From the NCBI RefSeq assembly GCF_001295265.1, contig NZ_LJOD01000010.1, positions 89,367-153,366 of the forward strand: 64,000 bases of DNA, given 5' to 3'. Positions 8,311 through 16,546 of this stretch are shown here, one piece after another. Both the position numbers and the translations under genes were made by a program. The notes beneath the pieces were generated by a model. The model saw nothing but the letters and a program-made list of their open reading frames with translations, was not told where the DNA came from and did not search any database. Each line of letters starts with the position of its first letter. Positions within the stretch are counted from its first letter, which is position 1. This DNA is from Chryseobacterium indologenes (GTDB taxonomy: Bacteria; Bacteroidota; Bacteroidia; Flavobacteriales; Weeksellaceae).

Positions 8311-9085
8311 TAATCCTATAAAAACAACATATATTGTCACAATAGTTGTGGTACTATTGCTGGTGTGTTTCATCGTTTTTGTAATTGTAACGTATAATAG
8401 GCGCCAATTATTAAATCTCAAAGAAAAACAGCTCCGGCAGGCAGAATACGAAAACCAGCTCCTCCAGAAAGAACTCGAAAAGCAGAGATCCATAGAAAAA
8501 GAAAGAGAACGGATCTCACACGATATGCATGACGACCTCGGTGCAGGAATCTCAGCATTGAAACTCCAGGCAGAATTCCTGAAACAGAAAGCCAATGATG
8601 AAGATTTGCAGAATGACATCAATGAGCTTCTGAAAACTTCGGAAGAAATGAATCTTTCCATGCGGGAAATGCTATGGAGCTTAAATTCAGGAAATGATAC
8701 GCTGGGGAACTTTATAGATTATGCCATCCAATATGCCGCTAGCTTTCTTAAAAAAACCAAAATAAAACTCTGGACGGAAAGTATAGACGTCATCGCTGAG
8801 ACCCCGATTTCTACGGAAGTGAGGCGCAATCTGTTTCTATGCCTCAAAGAAGCAGTGAATAATGTATATAAACACAGCCAGGCAGATACTTTAAAACTTT
8901 CTTTTTCCCAGGAAAAGAATTTCTTTTTAATGACCATCAAAGATGACGGAAAAGGAATTCCTGAAAAACATTCTGAAGGAAACGGTCTCCGAAATATGAA
9001 ACGCAGAATGCAGGAACAGGAAGGAGAATGCGAGATCATGAGTTCTGAAGCCGGAACGCATCTGCTTTTCAAAATAATAATGTAA
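8297..9085 (+). CDS. Sensor histidine kinase (HisKA_3 / HATPase_c)
   Basis: A 262-residue kinase expected to phosphorylate the response regulator encoded at 6320. One transmembrane helix (about residues 11-32) is followed by a coiled coil and a HisKA_3 helix (RERERISHDMHDDLGAGIS; likely phospho-acceptor His78). The ATPase domain shows the N box (KEAVNNVYKHSQA), the G1 box DDGKGIP and the G2 region GNGLRNMKRRM. No sensor domain is present apart from the helix, consistent with the adjacent membrane protein acting as sensor. The gene overlaps its upstream neighbour by 14 nt and is followed by a hairpin terminator. Confidence 0.92.
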   Translation: MLYFDNPIKTTYIVTIVVVLLLVCFIVFVIVTYNRRQLLNLKEKQLRQAEYENQLLQKELEKQRSIEKERERISHDMHDDLGAGISALKLQAEFLKQKANDEDLQNDINELLKTSEEMNLSMREMLWSLNSGNDTLGNFIDYAIQYAASFLKKTKIKLWTESIDVIAETPISTEVRRNLFLCLKEAVNNVYKHSQADTLKLSFSQEKNFFLMTIKDDGKGIPEKHSEGNGLRNMKRRMQEQEGECEIMSSEAGTHLLFKIIM

Positions 9086-9103
9086 TCATTTTAAAACTGC
9101 AAT

Positions 9104-9140
9104 AACAGCATCATTTCATAGAAGTGATGCTGTTCGGTTT
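9104..9140 (+). terminator. Terminator of the two-component operon
   Basis: AACAGCATC (9104-9112) pairs with GATGCTGTT (9126-9134), extended by weaker pairs toward the loop, and is followed by CGGTTTT. It lies 19 nt after the kinase stop and just before promoter copy 3. Confidence 0.65.
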
Positions 9141-9144
9141 TAAG

Positions 9145-9193
9145 AATCACCCTTTTGTGTAATTGACATGGAACCTTTTTAAATGGAAATTTG
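9145..9193 (+). promoter_or_regulatory. Copy 3 of the shared promoter
   Basis: GTGTAATTGA at 9157-9166 and GAAATTTG at 9186-9193 repeat copies 1 and 2 with the same 20-nt spacer after TTG. The upstream arm AATCACCC matches AATTACAC at six of eight positions, with four T as spacer. The gene served begins at 9252. Copies 1 and 3 also share GGAAATTTGAGT around the -7 box and a GAATnnCCCTWWW prefix. Confidence 0.7.
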
Positions 9194-9251
9194 AGTAAAC
9201 CGAACTGAAGCATGAAAGTTCCTTTCCTGAATTAATTTAAAAATCAAAACC

Positions 9252-10295
9252 ATGGAATTATATTGTATCTTAGGTATTATGCTCATAACAGGCATATTAG
9301 GAGGCATTGTTAATTTTTATTCAGATGCCAATAAACAGACTGGAAGTGAATCAACAGCTAAACTGAGATCAGCAGGGGTGTGTATCCTTTTCGGAATTGC
9401 AGCGACTATTCTTGTTCCTTTGTTTCTCAAATTTGCAGAAAGTAAGCTTCTTGATGAAATTAAGCTTCCGAATAAGTGTACACAAGCTGAAAATAAGGCC
9501 GAAAGTACTAAAGCAACGCCTGCAGCTCATACAATGGCAATACCCGATTCTCTGCGGTCCGGACCTCAGGCCAGTGAGCCGCTATCAACTACAAATACAT
9601 CAAAGCCGGACCAGCCTCAAACAACTTCCGAAGAGAAAAATTCTTTAGCCTCAGATTATCTGATCTGGACAGCTTATTGTCTTCTTGCCGCGTGTGCAGG
9701 AATGAGGTTTATTGATCTTCTGATGTCGCGGGTAATCTCTAAAGAGTATATTAAGCAAGCAGAAACTACTATTAATGAAAAGAATAAGGAAATCAAAGAC
9801 CTGAAGAAAGAATCAGTCATTGCCGAAAATAATTACAAGGTAAGTGAGCCTCTTCAGCTTCAGATGGCATCACAAGCCAGCGTGCTTAAAAGCGGTATCA
9901 GTACGGCAGAACAAAGTAAAATGATACTTTCTCAGCTTCCGCCGGTTATTCATGCCAACGATCCACAGAAAGGACGATTTGGAGGAAAGAGCTGTGTTAA
10001 TGGAAAAACACTTAGCGTAGAGTATGATTCATACATTATACCGGGGTTTCTCAACCTGACCATTAAAGTTTCCGCTGATGAAGGAGAATTAACCAGTGAC
10101 GTTTACCTGTTCCTGCACAATTCTTTCGCCAAATCCATCATCCATCTTGAAGGTTATGGGAAAAAAGAAGTGGAATATAAGATCCCTTCTTACGGAGCAT
10201 TCACAATAGGAGCCATCCTGGATAACGGAAATACCCTTCTGGAACTTGACATTGCAGAGCTGAAAAACTTTCCGGAAAGCTTCAGAAACAGATAG
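9252..10295 (+). CDS. Membrane-anchored coiled-coil protein with a possible YEATS-like C-terminal domain
   Basis: A 347-residue protein of unknown function. The N-terminus has two hydrophobic helices (about residues 3-20 and 41-62), then a low-complexity Ser/Thr/Pro/Gln region, a third helix (about 136-153), and a predicted coiled coil (KEYIKQAETTINEKNKEIKD). The C-terminal 110 residues look like a beta-sandwich: VYLFLHNSF, a run of alternating residues, YGAFTIGAILDNG and LLELDIAEL. This pattern resembles the prokaryotic YEATS-like domains as I remember them (FLH at the start, aromatic-FTIGA, LELDLAEL at the end). That assignment is tentative. It is a monocistronic unit carrying promoter copy 3 and its own terminator. 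Confidence 0.65.
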   Translation: MELYCILGIMLITGILGGIVNFYSDANKQTGSESTAKLRSAGVCILFGIAATILVPLFLKFAESKLLDEIKLPNKCTQAENKAESTKATPAAHTMAIPDSLRSGPQASEPLSTTNTSKPDQPQTTSEEKNSLASDYLIWTAYCLLAACAGMRFIDLLMSRVISKEYIKQAETTINEKNKEIKDLKKESVIAENNYKVSEPLQLQMASQASVLKSGISTAEQSKMILSQLPPVIHANDPQKGRFGGKSCVNGKTLSVEYDSYIIPGFLNLTIKVSADEGELTSDVYLFLHNSFAKSIIHLEGYGKKEVEYKIPSYGAFTIGAILDNGNTLLELDIAELKNFPESFRNR

Positions 10296-10323
10296 AACTA
10301 CAACCAATTTTAATAACCTGCAG

Positions 10324-10358
10324 ACTCTCCGGTTTTCCACAATATCGGAGAGTTTTTA
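10324..10358 (+). terminator. Terminator after the membrane/coiled-coil gene
   Basis: ACTCTCCG (10324-10331) pairs perfectly with CGGAGAGT (10346-10353) and runs into five T. It lies 28 nt after the stop codon and separates the accessory block from eno. Confidence 0.85.
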
Positions 10359-10464
10359 TTCTTTTGAACTATTTGATTAACATAATATTAAAATTAACTA
10401 AAATTTAACTTGGATATGGCCGATAAAATACTTTCTGTGTACCTCAAAAAATTCAAAAAATGAT

Positions 10465-10472
10465 TAAATTTG
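10465..10472 (+). promoter_or_regulatory. -7 box of eno
   Basis: TAAATTTG matches the Bacteroidota -7 consensus TAnnTTTG, 22 nt before the eno ATG. No clear TTG at -33 was found. Confidence 0.5.
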
Positions 10473-10491
10473 TAGGAACTATAAAAAATAA

Positions 10492-11787
<1,296 letters not shown>

Positions 11788-11802
11788 TTGAATTTATAAA
11801 TA

Positions 11803-11835
11803 ACGGCAAGCGATAATTTTTGTTTGCCGTATTTT
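11803..11835 (+). terminator. Hairpin after eno
   Basis: ACGGCAA (11803-11809) pairs with TTGCCGT (11824-11830), followed by ATTTTA rather than a pure T run. Its right arm carries the TTG used as the possible -33 box of gltA, so termination and re-initiation overlap. Confidence 0.55.
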
Positions 11836-11854
11836 ATGGAAAGTAGTATATTTA
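11824..11854 (+). promoter_or_regulatory. Possible gltA promoter
   Basis: TTG at 11824-11826 is followed after exactly 20 nt by TATATTTA (11847-11854), one base off the TAnnTTTG consensus; the gltA ATG is 15 nt further. Confidence 0.4.
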
Positions 11855-11868
11855 AAAAAAAATAAATA

Positions 11869-13155
11869 ATGTCAGACAACAAAGTAATATTGAATTACGC
11901 AGGTAATTCATATGAATATCCCATCGTGGATAGCACTATCGGAGACAGAGGGATTGATATTTCAAAATTAAGAGACCAGACAGGTTTGATCACTCTGGAT
12001 TTAGGATACAAAAACACCGGAGCTACTATTAGCGATATCACTTACTTGGACGGAGATAAAGGAGAATTATTCTACAGAGGATATCCAATCGAACAGATTG
12101 CTGAAAAATCCAACTTCACAGAAGTAATGTATCTTTTATTACATGGTGAATTACCTACAGCCGATCAGTTTACTTCTTTCGAAAACAACATCAAACAATA
12201 TAACTTCGTAGCAGAAGAGATGAAAAAAATCATCGATGCTTTCCCTCGTTCTGCTCACCCTATGGGAGTTTTATCTTCTTTAACTTCCGCTTTAACTGCA
12301 TTTAATCCTAAAGCCGTTAATGTAAACTCTAAAGAAGAAATGGATCATGCTGCCGAACTGATGATCGCTAAATTCTCTCATCTTTGTGCATGGACGTACA
12401 GAAAAACATTAGGTTTACCACTTAACCACGGAGATAACAGCCTTAACTACGTAGAAAACTTCTACAAAATGGCTTTCAGATTACCTAACGAAGAATTCGA
12501 AATCGATCCGGTAGTAGTAGGTGCTCTTGATAAACTATTAATCCTTCATGCAGATCACGAACAAAACTGTTCTACTTCTACAGTAAGAATGGTAGGTTCT
12601 GCTCATACAGGTCTTTTTGCTTCTATTTCTGCAGGGGTTTCTGCACTTTGGGGACCTCTTCACGGTGGTGCGAACCAAGCCGTAATTGAAATGCTTGAGC
12701 TTATCGAAAAAGATGGAGGAGATGTAAACAAATGGGTAGCAAAAGCTAAAGATAAAAATGACAGCTTCCGTCTGATGGGCTTCGGACATAGAGTATACAA
12801 AAACTTCGATCCAAGAGCAAAAATCATCAAGAAAGCAGCTGATGACATTCTTAACGCATTAGGAATTCAGGACAAAGCTCTTGACATTGCAATGCAGCTT
12901 GAAAAAGTAGCCCTTGAAGATGAGTACTTCGTAGAAAGAAAGCTATATCCAAACGTAGACTTCTACTCAGGAATCATCTACAGAGCATTAGGAATTCCTA
13001 CAGAAATGTTTACTGTAATGTTTGCATTAGGAAGACTTCCGGGATGGATTTCTCAGTGGAAAGAAATGAGACTGAAAGGAGACCCTATCGGAAGACCAAG
13101 ACAGGTTTATCAAGGTGCTCAAAAAAGAAACTATGTAGATATTTCAAACAGATAA
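11869..13155 (+). CDS. gltA: Citrate synthase
   Basis: This enzyme condenses acetyl-CoA with oxaloacetate to open the TCA cycle. The 428-residue length fits the type II hexameric enzymes. Key features are GELFYRGYPIEQIAE, the catalytic His in HEQNCSTSTVRMVGS, the second His within WGPLHGGANQAV, and FGHRVYKNFDPRAK with its catalytic Asp region. The C-terminus has RPRQVYQGAQKRNYV. The N-terminal beta domain typical of type II enzymes is present. It is monocistronic with a good terminator. Confidence 0.98.
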   Translation: MSDNKVILNYAGNSYEYPIVDSTIGDRGIDISKLRDQTGLITLDLGYKNTGATISDITYLDGDKGELFYRGYPIEQIAEKSNFTEVMYLLLHGELPTADQFTSFENNIKQYNFVAEEMKKIIDAFPRSAHPMGVLSSLTSALTAFNPKAVNVNSKEEMDHAAELMIAKFSHLCAWTYRKTLGLPLNHGDNSLNYVENFYKMAFRLPNEEFEIDPVVVGALDKLLILHADHEQNCSTSTVRMVGSAHTGLFASISAGVSALWGPLHGGANQAVIEMLELIEKDGGDVNKWVAKAKDKNDSFRLMGFGHRVYKNFDPRAKIIKKAADDILNALGIQDKALDIAMQLEKVALEDEYFVERKLYPNVDFYSGIIYRALGIPTEMFTVMFALGRLPGWISQWKEMRLKGDPIGRPRQVYQGAQKRNYVDISNR

Positions 13156-13174
13156 TATCCCATTCTTATCAATT

Positions 13175-13208
13175 AAAATCCTAAAGTTTATTGCTTTGGG
13201 ATTTTTTT
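13175..13208 (+). terminator. Terminator of gltA
   Basis: AAAATCCTAAAG pairs over 10 bp (one G-T) with CTTTGGGATT around a 7-nt loop and runs into a T tract of eight. Confidence 0.85.
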
Positions 13209-13237
13209 TATTCCAAAGAAAACTTTTAAATTAAAGC

Positions 13238-13726
13238 ATGGAAAACAAGAAATTACATTCAATGAGAAAAATGATGCGTATTAATATCGCTCTGTATTTT
13301 GTTTATGCGCTTTTTCTTCTTGTGGAAACATTTGATTTTCTTGAAATGCTTCATACAACCCCAAAAGATTATCACGCCACTTATAGTCTGGTAAACGTTA
13401 TTTTCTACCAAATGGAAATGATTATCTGCTTTTTGTGTGGCTTTAGTCTGGTTATTTTGGTCTCCACAAGGCAAACGATTAAAACGCTGTTTTCCATCAA
13501 TATACTATTACTGATATTCAGGGTGGCTACCGTATATTACCTGTACTTTTATGAAACTGAAGAAAGATGGATTCCGTTTATTTATAAAGAAGCAAATCCG
13601 TTCAGTACATTATTCAGAAATACATTTGTTCCGGCACAATTAATTGTAAGTTTGATTGCCCTTTGGTATGGCTTTAAAGCAGTAAAAAGTGATCAAAAGC
13701 ATAATAATCAGTCAGATTTTCAATAA
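13238..13726 (+). CDS. Four-helix membrane protein of unknown function
   Basis: A 162-residue integral membrane protein with a Lys/Met-rich cytoplasmic start (MENKKLHSMRKMMR) and four hydrophobic segments, about residues 14-32, 52-74, 82-100 and 130-148, ending in a polar tail (KSDQKHNNQSDF). No family was recognised. It follows the gltA terminator by 30 nt and stands alone. The proposed start is the first ATG and gives a complete first helix. Confidence 0.7.
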   Translation: MENKKLHSMRKMMRINIALYFVYALFLLVETFDFLEMLHTTPKDYHATYSLVNVIFYQMEMIICFLCGFSLVILVSTRQTIKTLFSINILLLIFRVATVYYLYFYETEERWIPFIYKEANPFSTLFRNTFVPAQLIVSLIALWYGFKAVKSDQKHNNQSDFQ

Positions 13727-13847
13727 TAAGGATTAAGCGGAAAGGTTGAGAGTTCGTTTGTTTTTATAACATTGTCACTCAATAGGAATGGGCTTTAGTC
13801 TGCTCACATCATCATAAAAATATCCAATAAGCTTTAGCCTAAAAAAT

Positions 13848-13880
13848 AAAGCCTGCTTGTTTGATCAGGCAGGCTTTTTC
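13848..13880. terminator. Terminator of the double-Gly peptide gene (bidirectional)
   Basis: Bases 13848-13859 pair with 13866-13877 over 12 bp, including GCCTGC/GCAGGC, with a 6-nt loop. Read on the minus strand it follows the peptide stop by 6 nt and runs into TTTATTTTTT; read on the plus strand it runs into five T. Confidence 0.85.
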
Positions 13881-13883
13881 GTT

Positions 13884-14048
13884 TTATGGACACGCACATC
13901 TGTCGCAGGTCCAGATATAACATTTTCCTGTAACGTCATCCCATTCGCAGCATCTTCTGGTTCCCGGCGGCATTCCTCCCATAACGGATTTCTGTTGCTC
14001 TCTTCCTAACTTTTGTGCGTTTTTCAGCACTGGATTTTTCTTGTTCAT
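13884..14048 (-). CDS. Double-Gly leader, cysteine-rich small peptide (putative bacteriocin-like or RiPP precursor)
   Basis: A 54-residue frame from an ATG at 14048. The first 25 residues look like a double-glycine leader (KLGREQQKSVMGG), close in style to the bacteriocin-type leaders known in Chryseobacterium and relatives, which a C39-peptidase transporter cuts after GG. The remaining 29 residues, starting MPPGTRRCCEWDD, hold six Cys (33, 34, 43, 48, 51, 53) and end CDRCACP. A strong terminator follows directly, which supports expression. No transporter or modifying enzyme is in the window. Function is inferred; a secreted antimicrobial, signal or metal-binding peptide are all possible. Confidence 0.75.
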   Translation of the reverse strand: MNKKNPVLKNAQKLGREQQKSVMGGMPPGTRRCCEWDDVTGKCYIWTCDRCACP

Positions 14049-14306
14049 GATTTTGATCTTTTGATGTTAATAAATAAGTTTTAAATGGTAATTTCTTTTG
14101 AAATTATATCACTAAATTATGAATTTAATTTGAATTCTGATTGCTTTTTTTATTGGTATGTAGATGAAAAATAGTTATTTGTAGATTAATTAACAGTGTA
14201 GGGTTTTATTGGAAATAATAAAAAACAAACCCTGCTTGTAAAAACAGAGTTTATTTTTTGTGATGAATATTGATTAGTATAGGAATGGTAATAATAGTCA
14301 GTCCGT
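14049..14306. other. AT-rich gap between the double-Gly peptide and the secreted paralogues
   Basis: About 260 bases upstream of the minus-strand peptide gene. Apart from the terminator at 14222-14258 I see no gene and no clear TAnnTTTG promoter. Confidence 0.5.
14222..14258. terminator. Terminator downstream of the secreted paralogue pair
   Basis: AAACCCTG (14227-14234) and CAGAGTTT (14245-14252) pair with one mismatch; T runs occur on both sides, so it can end minus-strand transcription coming from 14307. Confidence 0.6.
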
Positions 14307-14798
14307 TTAAAATTGTTTAAGGGTGATCTGATAAAGAACATGGGTACCTGAATAGATTGCTTTTAGACGAAATTTTCTACCTGCTGAGGTTACCTCTGCT
14401 TCAGCCCCGCTATTGGCAGCTAATATGTGTGCATTAGTGAAGGTAACTACATATGAAAAGGGACCTGTACCATTATTCCATATCACCTTTAAATGAAAGA
14501 GCTCAAAGGTCTGGCCTGTATTCGGACTTGGAGCCGGAGCGGAAAGATAAGCAACCGTTCCCCCGTTGGCGATATGCTTGCTTTCAAGAACAGGGGTTGT
14601 CTGAGTAGAACTGTTAGGAGGGTTGATAATGTGATTATGACGGTCATAATCTGCTTCCACTTTTATAGATATTGGCGTAGGATTGATTCCGTCTGCCTCT
14701 CCAACGTATTTAACACTAAAAGAATTTTGGGCAAATAGGCCGGTGACTGACATTACTGTCAATAAAACAGTTAATAAATAGGTAAGGTTTTTCTTCAT
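14307..14798 (-). CDS. Secreted protein of unknown function, paralogue B
   Basis: A 163-residue protein with a signal peptide (MKKNLTYLLTVLLTVMSVTGLFAQ, cleavage after AQ). The mature part is about 140 residues, beta-rich, with conserved blocks SFSVKYVGEA, KVEADYDRHNHII, TQTTPVLESK and AILSANSG-like AHILAANSG. It is the same length as, and clearly homologous to, its neighbour at 14848. No catalytic motif or type IX sorting domain is visible. The two genes are tandem with a 49-nt gap and nearly identical 35-nt leaders, so this is a recent duplication. Confidence 0.75.
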   Translation of the reverse strand: MKKNLTYLLTVLLTVMSVTGLFAQNSFSVKYVGEADGINPTPISIKVEADYDRHNHIINPPNSSTQTTPVLESKHIANGGTVAYLSAPAPSPNTGQTFELFHLKVIWNNGTGPFSYVVTFTNAHILAANSGAEAEVTSAGRKFRLKAIYSGTHVLYQITLKQF

Positions 14799-14847
14799 AA
14801 TAATGAGATTTAAAATTAATATTGCTAATGTATACTGGTCAATCTTC

Positions 14848-15339
14848 TTAATAGGTTTGGAGAGTGATCTGGTAAGTAATATGTGATCCTGAACTGATGG
14901 CTTTCAGACGTATTCTGGCCCCTATTATTGTAAAATCTACTTCATTACCGCTATTGGCAGAAAGGATTTGTAAATCATTGAAAGTATATACTCTCGAAAT
15001 CAGATTTCCGTTGTGATAAGCAATCCATGTTACTTTTAAATGGAAAAGCTCATAGGTCTGAAATCCATTAGAAGTAGAAGGAGAAAGATAGGCGACAGTT
15101 GTTCCGCTTGTAATATATTTGCTTTCAAGAACGGGAGTAGTTTGGGTATAACTGTTCGGAGGGGAAATAATGTGGGTATGGCGATTATAATCGGCCTCTA
15201 CTTTTATATGGTTAGGAGGAAAACTGTTAAGACTTGCTTCCCCGACATATTTGACACTAAAAGAGCTTTGGGCAAATACACACGTTACTGATACTACTGT
15301 TAATAAAACAGCTAAAAAATTGGTAAGCATTTTTTTCAT
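14848..15339 (-). CDS. Secreted protein of unknown function, paralogue A
   Basis: A 163-residue secreted protein (signal peptide MKKMLTNFLAVLLTVVSVTCVFAQ). It aligns end to end with the neighbour at 14307: SFSVKYVGEAS, KVEADYNRHTHIISPPNS, TQTTPVLESKYI, ELFHLKVTW, LSANSGNE and a C-terminal YQITL. I see no known domain. A Cys in the signal peptide (VTCVFAQ) does not fit a lipobox well, since AQ follows and aligns with the neighbour's cleavage site. It is probably transcribed first and may share a message with paralogue B. Confidence 0.75.
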   Translation of the reverse strand: MKKMLTNFLAVLLTVVSVTCVFAQSSFSVKYVGEASLNSFPPNHIKVEADYNRHTHIISPPNSYTQTTPVLESKYITSGTTVAYLSPSTSNGFQTYELFHLKVTWIAYHNGNLISRVYTFNDLQILSANSGNEVDFTIIGARIRLKAISSGSHITYQITLQTY

Positions 15340-15598
15340 AATAATAGGATTTAAAATTAGTACTGCTAATGTAGTGGCAACAGGAAAGTAAAGCCAGTTA
15401 CATCAAGTAAGTGCGCACACTTCAGTGATAAGCGCGTATACCAAAATTATAAGTGAGTATCATGGTGGTATTTTCTGTATATATAGTATTCTGCGGATAA
15501 AATAACTGTAAATAAAACCTTCCTTAGAGTAACCCGAATATTGGATAAAATTATAAGGATAAAGCAATTCAAAAGTTTTCCAGATAGAGACCTTTACT

Positions 15599-15606
15599 TA
15601 TATTTG
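15599..15606 (+). promoter_or_regulatory. -7 box before the arginine deiminase-like gene
   Basis: TATATTTG fits TAnnTTTG and lies 19 nt before the ATG at 15626. No TTG was found at the expected -33 distance. Confidence 0.45.
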
Positions 15607-15625
15607 TAGTATTGCATAAATCTTT

Positions 15626-16540
15626 ATGAGACTAAATATTAAAAACGAAACGGGAAGGCTGAAGTCAGTAGTGCTGGGCCAGCCTAATTCAATGGGAGCA
15701 GTTCCCACCCTTGAAGAGAGCTATGATGCCAAATCATATTACTCCATTGAACATAACATTTATCCTAAAGAAGAGGATATCATCAATGAAATGAATGCTT
15801 TTGAAGCCGTGCTGAAAAAGTATGATGTAGAAGTGCTCCGTCCAAGTATCATCAAAGATTACAATCAGGTTTTCTCCAGAGACGTAGCTTTTGTGATTGA
15901 TGACAAAATGATTATTTCCAATGTGATTGCAGACAGGGCAGATGAGCAGGATGCCTATAAAAATGTTTTTGAAAAGGTAGCCTGGAGAAAAATTATCAAC
16001 CTTCCGGAAACGGCCCATATTGAAGGTGGCGACGTGATCGTATGGAATGATTTCCTTTTCATCGGTACCTGTTTCAGTGAAGATTACAGAAACTATAAAA
16101 CCGCAAGAACCAACGAATACGCCATTGAAATTTTAAAAGAATATTTTCCGAAGAAAAGAATTATTGATCTTGAACTGAAGAAAAATGATAAAATTCCGTT
16201 AGAGGGAATCCTGCATTTAGATTGTACATTTAATCCGGTTGGAGAAGATAAATGCCTGATCTACAAAAACGGGTTTGTAGATGAAAGTGATTACCGTCTG
16301 ATTATAGATATCTTCGGAGAAGAAAACTGCTTCCACTTAAACGATGAAGAAATGTTTGAAATGTACCCGAATATTTTCTCTATTTCCCCGGAAGTAGTCG
16401 TGTCTGACAAAACATTTACAAGAATGAACAACCACCTCAGAAACGAGTGGGGAATGACAGTAGAAGAAATCCCTTACCGGGAAATTTCGAAAATGGGCGG
16501 ATTACTGAGATGTTCTACCATGCCGTTAGTAAGAGAATAA
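15626..16540 (+). CDS. Arginine deiminase / dimethylarginine hydrolase family protein
   Basis: A 304-residue amidinotransferase-fold enzyme. Visible catalytic elements are an Asp in FSRDVAFVI, the HIEGGD motif carrying the His/Glu pair, the HLDCTF segment, and the nucleophile Cys296 in GGLLRCSTMPL at the very end, which is the standard order. Length suits a hydrolase of guanidino substrates such as arginine or dimethylarginine, giving citrulline; exact substrate cannot be told. It opens a probable three-gene unit with a secreted protein and a CtlX-like hydrolase. Confidence 0.85.
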   Translation: MRLNIKNETGRLKSVVLGQPNSMGAVPTLEESYDAKSYYSIEHNIYPKEEDIINEMNAFEAVLKKYDVEVLRPSIIKDYNQVFSRDVAFVIDDKMIISNVIADRADEQDAYKNVFEKVAWRKIINLPETAHIEGGDVIVWNDFLFIGTCFSEDYRNYKTARTNEYAIEILKEYFPKKRIIDLELKKNDKIPLEGILHLDCTFNPVGEDKCLIYKNGFVDESDYRLIIDIFGEENCFHLNDEEMFEMYPNIFSISPEVVVSDKTFTRMNNHLRNEWGMTVEEIPYREISKMGGLLRCSTMPLVRE

Positions 16541-16546
16541 TGCGTT

